Part shown: positions 10,481-20,505 of the stretch, piece after piece
How the letters are laid out: the number at the start of each line of letters is the position of its first letter
How positions within the stretch are numbered: the first letter of the stretch is position 1
Source: Fomitopsis serialis
Lineage: Eukaryota > Basidiomycota > Agaricomycetes > Polyporales > Fomitopsidaceae
Reading direction: 5' to 3'
NCBI RefSeq assembly: GCF_022376445.1
Contig: NW_025955030.1
Coordinates: 1 to 64,000 of the forward strand
DNA length: 64,000 bases
The notes under the pieces: generated by a model
What the model was told of the DNA's origin: nothing
The model's input: only the letters and a program-made list of their open reading frames with translations
Databases searched by the model: none
Translations under genes and position numbers: made by a program

Positions 10481-13015
10481 GCCGCATGCGATTGGCCAGT
10501 CGTATTGCGTTCGCCTCCTGACTCTGATACCTGCGCATCCTCCGCCGCTCGACGGGGGAGGAGAGGAAGGGCGTCTACGAAGAAGGTGAGTCTTCTGCTT
10601 TGTACGGGGTTGAGAACACTTCACTGACTGCCTTGTGTGCTCCCTCCTAGGTTCCTCAAGTTTTCGACATCTCAAGGCGTGTTCGGTGCATGGCCAAGTA
10701 CCCCTTCGTTTCATCTCGTTCAGTCCGACTACTGACCAGTGCCTGTAGACCTCAACGACCGTCTGTCAACCTCTGTCAAGACCGATGCACAACAAAGAGT
10801 AGTGGTCTCAATTTGTTTCACCTATCCTCACTGACGTTCTGCGCAGGTCTTCCGGAGCGTTTGCGGGACCGGGAGGGGATCGGGGGTGTAGGTGGCGTGG
10901 ACGGGTAGGCGGCTGCCTTGCAAGCGGCCACTTGCAGTGCAATCGTTTCTCAGTCCTCGTCATCTTGGGGGAGGAGAGGGGGTGGACGGGTGAGGACTGG
11001 ACGGGTGAGAGTTGGATGGGTGAGAGCTGGACGGGTGAGGGCTGGACGGGTGAAGGATGGACGGGTGAGCGCTAGCAGAAGGTAAGTGCTTTCCCTTCAT
11101 CGTTACCTCGAATACTGACTTGATTTAGGCTCTCGCGCGTTGCAGGGCATTCAGGTTCAAGTCGTGGTTGGAACGGTGAGTCCACTTTGCTATTGCTTGC
11201 TTCGCTCGCTAACTTCTGTCACAGATCATCGACCGACCTGGGATACGGGCGCGTCGGAGTCCAGGAGCCGGCCGTGTTGCGAGCTGGCCACTCGCAGCAC
11301 GTTCGATTCCTGGATGATGACGTCTCCAGATCCCTCGTCGGTCGATCCCCGACGGGGCCCAGAAGATGAGTGCTTTCGTTTGACCTTCCTCACAGCGCTC
11401 CGTACTGACTTTCCGTTCTCTTCCAGGTGCTCTCTCTCTCGGCTTCCATGACGGTGAGTGTTCCGAGGCTTCTCGTGTCTGCTGACTCGGACGTTACATA
11501 GGTGTCAGCCTGCCGCGCGAACGAATGCTAGGTAGTTTTTTCTCCACTGACTCTGCTAGCGCTCACTGACAATACCCCTTAGGGCGTCGCCCGGCGGAGG
11601 ACGGAGGCGGGAGGGAAGGTGCCGAAAGTGGATGAGCGGCTGTGTTGCAAGGTGGCCACTTGCAACACAATCGCCCATCCTTCTGCGGCATCTGGAGCGG
11701 GTGGGTTGACGGAGGAGCTGTAGACAGAGGGTAAGCGAACCACCTTTCATTGTCACCAGCATAGGAGGACTGACCGTTCGTCCTTAGGCCTACTTTTGTC
11801 CGGAAGGTGGGTCCCGTTCGCCTCTCATGGTGACTGCGCTTTACAGGGTTATCGGCGACTGGCGTTCGGGGATGCCCGAGACCAGGAGCCGGTCGCGTTG
11901 CGAGGTGGCCACTCGCAACACGCTCGATTCCTGGGGGACGGCATCCTCGCACTGTCGGTCGATCCGAGGGTGAGACAAGGGTGAGTTTTCCTTGTTCATT
12001 TCCGCCACAGGATGCGAGACTGACTTTTGGACGTTTTCCAGGTCCCATTTCTCGGCTCTGACCATACGAGGTAAGTGCCTGATCGCTTTCTGCTTCCAAC
12101 GTTGTGACACGCTGACGCTACTGACCGCCTCTTCTTGCGAGTACTGCAGGCTTATCACAGAGGATAAGGAGCTTTCCCTTATCTTCCTGTATCGTTTTCA
12201 CTGACGTAGGTGTTTGTGTGACGGTGGCGGGCGGGGCCGGGGGGTGGCGGTGCCGATGACGAGCAGGCAGATGTGTTGCAAGTTGGCCACTTGTAACACA
12301 GTTGCCTGTTCGTCTTCAGACTCGGCGACGGGATAGTGGGTAAGGATAGCGGATGGTAATGGTTTGGTGTCGATTGGCTGTCCAGGTTGCGTGTCCGTGG
12401 CGGTAAAGCTCGAGAGGTAAGTATTACTAACTGGTGTGTGAGTGAATAGGTGAGCGTGCTCGGTTCGAGGACGACATCGTGCCGTCGTTTGAGGATCGTT
12501 CTCGTCGCGATCATTCTTGAGCACTTGAGTAACGGCACTTGCGCGTCCCCATAGCAAGATACCGACAACGTGACTACGGAGCTATCTGACCCGTAGTGAG
12601 TCGCGACTGAATTCTCTTCATTTCTGTAGATCTAATAATTAGCTTGCGCGAGACAACCGGGGGCTGGGTGCGTAGGAGGGTACGTGTCAAGGGCGGGTAG
12701 GCGGCGGTACTGCGAACTGGCCGCTCGCAGTGCACTCGCTTCCCCGTTCTTGAGATCTGAGGGTGAGTAGGGGGCAACGCGACGGGCGAGCAGGAGGTGA
12801 GCAACCCGTCTCCTCCGTAAGACTTCACCCGGAAACCGCCGTTGTTCGCTGGGCTGCGACGCTCCGCCAACCGGCCTATAGTACGGTAAGCCTCCACTCG
12901 CATTCCTACCACTCCCTCCGACAGGCAGCGACTCGACGAGGGACGTCCGACCGAGGGTGTGGAGACGCCGTGGCCGGGAGGCGGCCGCGATGCGGACTGG
13001 CCATTCGCAGTGCGT
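10481..13015 (+). repeat. Array of eight imperfect palindromes in intron-studded sequence
   Basis: Eight copies of an interrupted palindrome centred on TGGCC(A/G) occur at about 10484-10508, 10918-10942, 11275-11303, 11641-11670, 11894-11923, 12272-12300, 12708-12735 and 12987-13015, spaced 253-436 bp. The best copies (11641, 12272) read TGTGTTGCAAG, a short centre, then CTTGYAACACA. Between them on the plus strand lie many GTRAGT...CTGAC...YAG segments (for example 11082-11128, 11453-11502, 11978-12041), so the array looks transcribed and spliced. Copies fall into subgroups by flank: 3 and 5 share CCAGGAGCCGG, while 2 and 7 share GGGTAGGCGGC. No continuous protein can be assembled with confidence. 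Confidence 0.7.
10984..11073 (+). repeat. 15-bp minisatellite, about six units
   Basis: Units resemble GGACGGGTGAGGACT with small changes (GGATGGGTGAGAGCT, GGACGGGTGAAGGAT). They lie directly after the second palindrome of the array. The GGACGGGTGAG core also appears singly near other palindromes, so the minisatellite seems to have grown from a flank of the repeat unit. Confidence 0.75.
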
Positions 13016-13139
13016 TCAGGACCGCTCCGTCAACGTCGACATCTCCACACCTTGAGTTGGTCGGCGGGGGCTGTGGAGAGCGTACTCCCGAGGGCGAGTG
13101 CCCTTTTTTGTTTTGCGGTTTGGGTAGGTCCGTATAGTC

Positions 13140-13958
13140 TTGATGCGCGTAGCACGCTGCTCGGGTGAAGCTGAGCGGGCTCCTGTGGACTCGCGGTCGT
13201 TGGCGACATTGCCGCGCTCGAATCGCCGGGCCTGATCACGTCTGTTTGTCTTGTCTTCGCCCACCGTAGTTCCTTTCCATGACAGACGCGAGCTGGCAGC
13301 CTGCGACGCTATCACGATTTCTTGGCGACAACTCAGCATCTCCACACGGTGAAGGGGGGAAGGGGGGAAGGACGTTCACTACACCGTACCGGGGAAGGCC
13401 AGTAGATGGCTTGATTACTTTTCGTCCGTTTCCGCGCATACGGTGGGCGTTGTCTGTCGGATGCTAGCGTCCGCACTTGTCAGTATTTGGACACACCTAT
13501 GACGAGAGGGAGGCTTGTTTGTCGATGTCGAAAGCGGCCTATGTACAACGGCACTCAGTAGTGTCGTCGCCAGAGATCAATTGAGCAGCCTGAGTCAAGC
13601 ACATCCCGTTTCATTGTGTATCGTGGCGTGCACGCTACCATACATGCGCACTGGGACGCCGCCACCCAGGAGTCACGCTCGCCCACTCCGGCCAGCGTCT
13701 CCGCAAGGCCGCACACATAAGATGCAAGTAGCCTCAGCAGTCGTCGCGCAAACACCACATAGCACACGACGTATCTCCGTCGCGGCATGCCCAAGACAGG
13801 AAGGTCATCCGTCACCGGTCACCGATCGCTCCTTGCCCCCAGCTGGACAGCAAGCCCTCTCCAGCCCGCCACGTCCTCCCGTGCACGCCCAGGTTGAGTC
13901 AACCGACGATGCGGCCCCTGTCAGATGCAGAGCCCAGAGCCCGGCTGCGCGCCCACGC
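13140..13958. other. Intergenic region with G-rich tract
   Basis: No supported gene. Two G6 runs lie at 13354-13368. The long plus-strand open frame covering 13515-14507 overlaps TRS31 on the other strand and is a shadow. Confidence 0.5.
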
Positions 13959-14869
13959 TCACGTCTTGAGCGCCTCCTCGCGGTCGAGAACCGACTTTCG
14001 AGCTTGATGAGGACCGTGGTGCGGTTGGGCACTGGTCCGTGGGCGTGTTGTGCGCGGTCACGCGGGCGGGCTGCCAGCGGAGCGGAGAGTTCGACGTTTG
14101 CATGGGCTGCGGTCAGCGGCGGACGCGTGGACGGAGGGCGAGGGGCGACTCACGAAGCCCAGGCCGTCGAGGACGGCCTCGACGACGCCGGCGGTGAAGG
14201 AGGAGCAGCTGAGCTGGCTCATGTCCCGCGGGACGGAGATGTTGCGTGTGATGGCGGGGTCGTTGTCGATGATCATGTCTGCGGGTGCGTGAGTGGGGCG
14301 CGAGGGCGAGGGGAGCGGGGCGCACATTCGTCGGCGTTCTCGACGCTCTTCTCGATGGCGTCCGCGGGCTTGCCGAAGACGGCGCGCCAGACCTGGGTGT
14401 GGATGGACATGAGGGCGGGGAGGAAGCGGATCTCGCGCTTGGGGGCTTTGGCGGTGGCCTCGTTGCGCCAGGACATGAGCTCGAGGACGCGCATGCCTAC
14501 CCGGTAGCCGAGCGTGTTCAGCCTGGAGCGCGCGGTTCAGAGCTTCTGTGGTCAGTCGGATGCGGCAGACACGCACCTCCGTTCGAGGTCGTTGATGCCG
14601 TTGACGCGTTTCTGGGTGTACTGCACGACCTCGGAGAAGAGGAAGGCAAACGCGCTCGCGCTGACCTCCCCTGCGCGCGTCTTGTTGAGGGGCCGGTCGT
14701 AGATTGTCTGGCGGGGCGCGGCAGGCTTGGATGCACCAGCATTGGTGCTGATGGAGGGCGCGGAGGGGAGGGAGAAGCGGGTGGACGACGCGGCGGGGGA
14801 CAGGTGCTCGTTGCTCTGGAGTGCGGAGGCGGAGAGGACGGAGAAGCGGGGATGCGGTGCGGCGTGCAT
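13959..14869 (-). CDS. TRS31: TRAPP complex subunit TRS31 (TRAPPC5)
   Basis: TRS31 is a core Bet3-fold subunit of the TRAPP tethering complexes that act as exchange factors for Ypt1/Rab1 at the ER-Golgi boundary. The N-terminal part holds IYDRPLNKTRAGEVS and AFAFLFSEVVQYTQKRV. Exon 2 has LGYRVGMRVLEL, KAPKREIRFLPAL and WRAVFGKPADAIEKS. Exon 3 has DNDPAITRNISVPRDMSQL. Exons are 14869-14577, 14522-14326, 14278-14154 and 14070-13959, and all join in phase. In the last exon the frame breaks twice, at the GGG run 14027-14029 and the TTT run 13996-13998 (plus strand). One base added at each gives the conserved ending TVLIKLEKSVLDREEALK and 242 residues. Both breaks sit in homopolymers, so assembly error is likely. 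The gene is divergent from the BTB gene, 301 bp apart. Confidence 0.9.
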
Positions 14870-15170
14870 GGCTCGTCGCTGGCGGCGGGAGGAGGGGTCG
14901 GTGCGATCGGTGAGGCAGAGGCAGGCGCCGGCGACCAGATGGCGGGCTGGCGGGCCGGACTTCCAGATGGGGCAAGTGTGCGGTGCCGGCGGGAGACTTG
15001 GAGTCGGGCGGGGACGGCGTGGAGACGACTCGGAGGCGTGCGCACTGCGCTCAGAGCCTCTCCCGGCCAGCAAGGTGCGAGTCCGGCGCCGGTAGCATAA
15101 TCGCCTCGGCTTGGCAAGCGATTGCTCAGCACTGCAGTGAGTCTACTGCCCGACTAAATACCACCCCGCC

Positions 15171-18100
15171 ATGGACCATCCACGCTTTCCCTCGTCCTCG
15201 CACCACACCCACACCCAGGCCTCGCCCAGTCGCGGTCACGCCCCTACTTCCTCCGCCCATCCCCCGCCTACTAATACCCCGCTCTCCCGCCTCGCCATCC
15301 CCTATTCCGCCTCCCTGCCCTCACTCCGCAAACAAGCCCTGTCTCCCGCTCCCGGGGCAGACGACCAAGACATGGCTGGCAGCCTCGCCGTCGCGTCTCC
15401 GACCCGCGGCGCGTCGCCTGCCGATCTCCAAAATCATCTATACCAGTCATTCTTGACGCGCAAGACAGCAGATGTCGCGTTGCGAATCCGGGGATCGTGG
15501 CACGCGATCTATAGGCTTCATAGGGTGGTGCTCATCCAGGCTGTGAGTGTCGTGACCTGCCCGCATGGAACAGACATTGACGTATGCCGTCGCGGCAAGG
15601 GCTACTTCCAGTCCCTCTTCACTGCAGGCTTCGCAGAGAGCAAGTCCAAGCTCTGGGGGAGACACTTTGAACTGGACGTGATCGACATCGTCTTCGATGA
15701 CCCGAATATTACGCGTGCAGGTGAGTCTCGCGCCCCAGTGCTCGTCTCATCCGTGGGTCTGTGACGGGTGATTGTCGGTCGTGGGTGGGTATGTGGTCAT
15801 GACGGACCTCCGTGCGAGGAGCCCGGAACCTTCTGTGGGGGAACGCTTTGCGTCTGCATGTCCCACAGTCTTTCGCGTTTCAAAGTTGGAACATACTTGG
15901 TGGAAGCCCTGGTGTACAACTCGGTCATTGGTGACGGAACCGCTGATGCCTGTTTCTGACACCGACCATCACGATTTGCTTGTTCGGGCGGAGCCAATGT
16001 GCGAGCAGAGCCGGTTCGGATGTCAACGGCGTCAGGCATGACAGATGCTGCCGAAATAGAGCAGATGTCTGCGACTGGTATGTATGGAGGTGAATTACAT
16101 GGTGCTGGCCGTGTGTCTGCCCGAGGACTGCTGCTCGTTTACTGTGTAGCTCATCTCTGTGCATGTAGTCTAAGACGTCAGCAATACATCCCATTTCACC
16201 ATCGGCGTGTCAGATCGTCAGAATACGAGGAACTGCACCCACCCGCGACCGATATATACAAGGCGACATCAGTTTGTTGTGCATATCACTAACATATCCT
16301 GCAATTTCCACTAGCATTCGAGTAAGTGCAGTCTTAGCTCCGGCATTGGCCCCCACTGAGTCCTACGCCGGCAGAGTCTGCGTCGCCCGACTATACGGCG
16401 GCGGCCCGCCCCTCCACCTCTCCCCCGACTACATCCCCACCCCCTCCCAGCCCCTCACGTCCGCCTTCAACCTCCCCTCCCCGTCCTCCTCCACCAATCC
16501 AGCGCCCTCCACACCATCCCCAACCCCCGCAGGCCACCAGCCGGCCACCCCGCGCTTCCTCCTCTCCCTCCTCGCGACCGCGTCCTTCCTCGGCATGCCC
16601 GCCGCAGCCGCGCACGCGCTCCAGCTCGTCCTCGCGAGCGTCGGGCCCCATACCGCCGTGCGCTACCTCGACTTCGCGGTGGGCAGGGGCATCGGGCCGC
16701 CGGACGACCTAGCGGCGGGCGGGGACGGGCCGGCGGTGGGGCTGGAGGGCGTCGCGGAGAGCGTCCTGGACTCGGAGGACGAGCGGGCGCAGCCCGAGCA
16801 CGAGCAGAAGGAGAAGCACGAGCAGCGGGAGCGGGAGAAGGACACGGAGACGATCGCCGCAAAGCTCTCCGCGCTGTCCGCTGACACGGAGGCGGACGTC
16901 GAGACGCCGCTGCCCTCGCCGTCGATCAAGAAGGAGGCGCCGGCGTCGCCGCGCTCCGAGCTGTCCTCCATGGACCTCGGCACGCCGGCCTCCGCGACGC
17001 CCGAGCCCGCGCCGCCGCTGGAGCCGCACTACTACTACGGCGCGGTGAGCGACAAGGTCGGCGAGGCGGCGGCGTGCTGGCTCGCGCGCTGGGGCGGGGA
17101 CGTGCTCGCGTGCGAGGTCGAGGTGGTTGGTGGGAAGGACGCGGAGGCGAGAGGGCCGGTGGTGCGGTGGCAGGGCGAGGAGGGGAGGGAGGGAAGGAGC
17201 GGGGGACGAGGAAGCGGGGGCTGACGGCGCCGTCGAGGTTCGCGCCGCCTGAGGGGGCCGGGAAGGGGAAGGAGCGCGCGGGGGGCGAGGACGGGGTGGA
17301 GACGCGGTGTGCGGTGCCGGTGGTGTGGCGCCGGGGAGGGCTGAGTGCGCGGTGGGCGCGCGGGGTGCTGTCGAGCGACGCGCTGTTCGTGAAGGGCGAG
17401 CGCGAAAGGTACGACATGGCGAAGGCGGTCGTGGAGATGCGGAGGGGCGTACCGCTGGAGGAGCCGGAGGACGCGGACGTCGAGGAGCGGGAGTGGGAGG
17501 AGCTCTTCCGGACGGGGATATACTACGAGAACATGGTGCGTGTGTTATGGCTTGGGCAGGTCGGGTTGGATTCTCATGGAACGCAGAGCCTCGACGACAT
17601 GATCGCAATATCCAAGGACGTGTCCCCGAGCACGGTTCAGCCGTACGTGCCGCTGTCCGTCCTCCAGTCTGCGCACTGGAACCAGGACGTCCTCCGCCAT
17701 CGCATCACGTCTCGTCCGCGCGGCGGTGGCTCGTCGTCGTCGTCCCCGCCGCTTTCCCCGTCTGCGCGCGACAAGGAGCTCGGGCTCGGTGTGTCCAGCA
17801 CAGACTTGCAGAAGCAGACGGAGGAGGGCGCGTGGTACCCTGTGCCTGGCGACTCTTCCGTGCGCATAGGAGATAGCACCGGCGTGGAGGGCGCGAATAC
17901 GGAGCAGCACCTCCTCGAGCTCGTCAGCCCGCCGACGCTCGACGCGGGCAAGAAGGGTGCGCGGACGTGCGAGGAGAACTTCTTCGGTCTGCAGCAACAG
18001 CGCTACTCCGCCGCGTCCGCATCTGCGCACGGGGAGGGCGCGAGCAAGTTCACGCCGCATCCGCCATTCAGGTTCGGCGTCGAGTTCTGGGACGTGGACA

Positions 18101-18839
18101 CGCTGAAGGAGAAGAGCCGTCTGCACAGCCACACGGTGTGGTATGCTGGAAGCTTGTACAATGTATACGTGCAGGTTGTGCGCAAGAAGGGCGTCCAGCT
18201 CGGGGTGTACCTCCACAGACAGAGCTCGGTGGATCCATTGCCGCCGTGCTCTGCACCTGCAATACCCACACCGGCGAGCTCGACGGGAGGGAGGACGCCA
18301 GCGCAGATGGCAGCACATTCGGGGAGACCGGCAAGCTCAAGCGTGAGTGGCAGCATCGTGTCGTCGCCGAGGCCGACTTCGATGCATTCCTCGACTGTGG
18401 GGTACTCGTCCTCCGGCCTGCCAACCCTCCCGCTCTCGCGAAGCACCACGCCTGTTTCGTCGCCCGCCTCCCCCGGGCTCGCATCGTCGCTCCCCTCGAG
18501 CAGTACCAGCAGCATCCTCGCTTCTGCGCCTGCGCAGCCACTCACGCTCCCTGCTACGGCACATGCCTCGGCGCCGCAGCAACCTTATCGCGACCCGCGC
18601 CCTGCGGTGAGCGCGTACTTCGCCATTTCGTGTGCGAGCGCGACGGGAGCCAGCCTGACGAGGTTCACGAGCGCGCCGGACGTGTTCAGCATAAGCCAGA
18701 GCTGGGGCTGGAAGAGCAGCAGTCTGCGGACGGATGAGTACCTGGAGGTGGGTCGGGACGGGATGCCGAGGAGTGCGGCGAGGCGTCTGCGCGGACGGAG
18801 GTGAGCCTGCGGGCGACGGTTGTACTTGGTGTGGTGTAG
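15171..18839 (+). CDS. Large BTB/POZ domain protein
   Basis: BTB/POZ proteins usually dimerise and often recruit substrates to cullin-3 ligases; the specific role of this fungal family is unknown to me. The N-terminus is Ser/Pro-rich, then YQSFLTRKTADVALRI and LHRVVLIQA open the BTB fold, followed by YFQSLFTAGFAESKS and DDPNITRAAFE across introns. RVCVARLYGGGPPLHLSP and TPRFLLSLLATASFLGMP form the C-terminal half. A charged linker, YYYGAVSDKVGEAAACWL, and RWARGVLSSDALFVKGERER follow. The C-terminal domain includes FRFGVEFWDVDTLKEKSRLH and WGWKSSSLRTDEYLEVG, ending EVSLRATVVLGVV at 18839. The intron from about 15721 to 16314 is unusually long. One-base losses at G runs 17191-17193 and 18750-18752 must be allowed for. 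The total is roughly 970 residues. Confidence 0.8.
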
Positions 18840-19229
18840 TTGGGAGTGCTGTTGTGTCGATTATCTGCAGGCTCGCTGGTATGTATTGGAGGAAGGATCC
18901 GGATCTATATGCTACCATGACACATACTACTTGCTTATCCTCACCCCTCTTACTATTCTCTGCTGCTTTCGTGCTCTGCCGGTTTTGCGTACTGTACGCG
19001 TCGTGTTATTGTACCTAGTCGAGCCTCTTTATATCACGAACTACATAATATCCCCCGCGAGTGATCGGGTTACTCGGAAGCTGAAGAGTGATCGAGCGCT
19101 GGCGCCTCGCTGTGGGCAGGCGCGAGAAAGTCTTTTGCTTCCGTGGCAAGGTTTCGACCACTCTCCTACACAGCCCGTCGCTGCCTGCTCGCTTCCTATC
19201 CACCACCACCAGCCGCAGGCCCACCCACC
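18840..19229. other. Intergenic region
   Basis: This 390-bp stretch carries the BTB gene 3' flank and the promoter of the cullin-like gene. No supported gene or repeat. Confidence 0.6.
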
Positions 19230-20269
19230 ATGCCCGCAGCGACGACGAAGCAAGACTCGGCGGGCGAGGCTCCGCCCCCGCCGCCCCTGCCCAACCCGTC
19301 CACGGCAGCGCGAACCCTGCTGCGTCCCTGCCCGCTCTGTGGGGCTACTTGCAGCCCGCGCTCGACCACATGGTCCGTTCGCCCACGAACAACCCGTCCA
19401 AGGCCCCTGCGATCGAGGTCAGCTACCACATGGGCGTGCACACCGCCGTGTACAACTACTTCACGTCCCAGTCCGAGCAGGTGCCGCCCTCGCCCGGCCC
19501 GGTCTGGGGGCCGGGCTGCGCATACCCGCCAGGACAAGGGCAAGGCGAGCGGGACGGACTTGTACGACCAGCTCGACCGCTACTACGCAGACGCCGCGCG
19601 CGAGATCTTCCTCGGTGCGCCCACGGACGACAGCTCGCTCGTGCACTACCTCGTCCCCTGCTTCAACCGCTACTCCGCCGGCGCGCAGGCGGTCAGCCGC
19701 CTGCTCAACTACGTCAACCGTCACTACGTCAAGCGTGCCGTGGACGAGGACCGCGGCTGGCTCCGCCTCGCGGACGTCCTCGACGCCGTCGCGCGCACGA
19801 TCCAGGAGGACGACACGCGCGAGAAGATCCAGCGCCGCCTGCGCGAGCGGCGCACGGAGGAGCTGAAGAAGTTTGGGTTCGTCGAGGGGGCGTCGCCCGC
19901 GGACATCGCGTGTATCGAGGAGTACGCGGAGGCGGCGAGCCCGCCCGACCGCGTCGTCCACCTTTCCGCCGTCGCCTACCGCCGCTTCCGCATCGAGGTC
20001 CTCGACCCTCTGCTCGCGGTTCCGAAGTCAAGGGGAAGGCGAAGAAGAAAAAGCCCCCACAGACGGGGGACAAACCGTCTATGCCGAAGGGCCGTCTCGC
20101 GCGGTCGGTGAAGGAGCTGCTGGAGTCGGAGGGTGGAGACGAGGAGGAGAGACGACGACTCGGGGGCGGTTTGGCCATCGCCATGAGAACATGCGGTATA
20201 AAGGTCGACCATCCACTCCGCAAGAAGCTCGATAAATACATACCGCCTGCTCAGCCTACTGCGACATAG
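19230..20269 (+). CDS. Cullin-like protein reduced to the N-terminal repeat region
   Basis: The middle of this 329-residue protein matches the N-terminal arm of cullin-1, the part that binds Skp1/F-box adaptors. Recognisable parts are AVYNYFTSQSEQ, then DLYDQLDRYYADAAREIF, SLVHYLVPCFNRYSAGAQ and LLNYVNRHYVKRAVDEDRGW. Start ATG is 19230. An intron at 19481-19532 joins in phase 0 once one C is added in the CCCC run 19284-19287. A second single-base shift occurs between 20005 and 20040, just before a Lys-rich KGKAKKKKPP linker. The stop is at 20269. Full cullins are about 750-800 residues and carry a C-terminal Rbx1-binding domain and neddylation site. None is encoded here or downstream before the convergent methyltransferase gene. 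It may act as a decoy or adaptor; this is inference. Confidence 0.75.
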
Positions 20270-20505
20270 TGAGTTTGTGTGTACTGACTGGGACTGTTGA
20301 TCATCTGCCTCGGTATCGTGATTCATTGTCTGTACGCTTCTATCGTTGGATCAACTTGATGTTGTGCTTTGCTCATCGATGGCACTCGTTCGATGTTTGG
20401 TTCACGTCCATGCAGAGTCGGGCCGCGAGAAGTACAACGAAGACCTCAAAATAAGATGCACGATAGTGATGATGATAATACATTTGAGATGCATGAATAC
20501 AATTC

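Noticed and set aside
10481..13015. CRISPR-like interpretation of the repeat array
   Set aside because: Units are 250-440 bp apart, degenerate, and in a eukaryotic intron-rich context; CRISPR spacing and repeat identity are not met.
13515..15100. Plus-strand frames of 330 and 271 residues
   Set aside because: They overlap TRS31, whose four exons on the minus strand join in phase with clear family motifs.
16391..17608. Long minus-strand frames opposite the BTB gene
   Set aside because: Arg/Pro-rich composition typical of antisense reading of GC-rich exons, with no recognisable domain.
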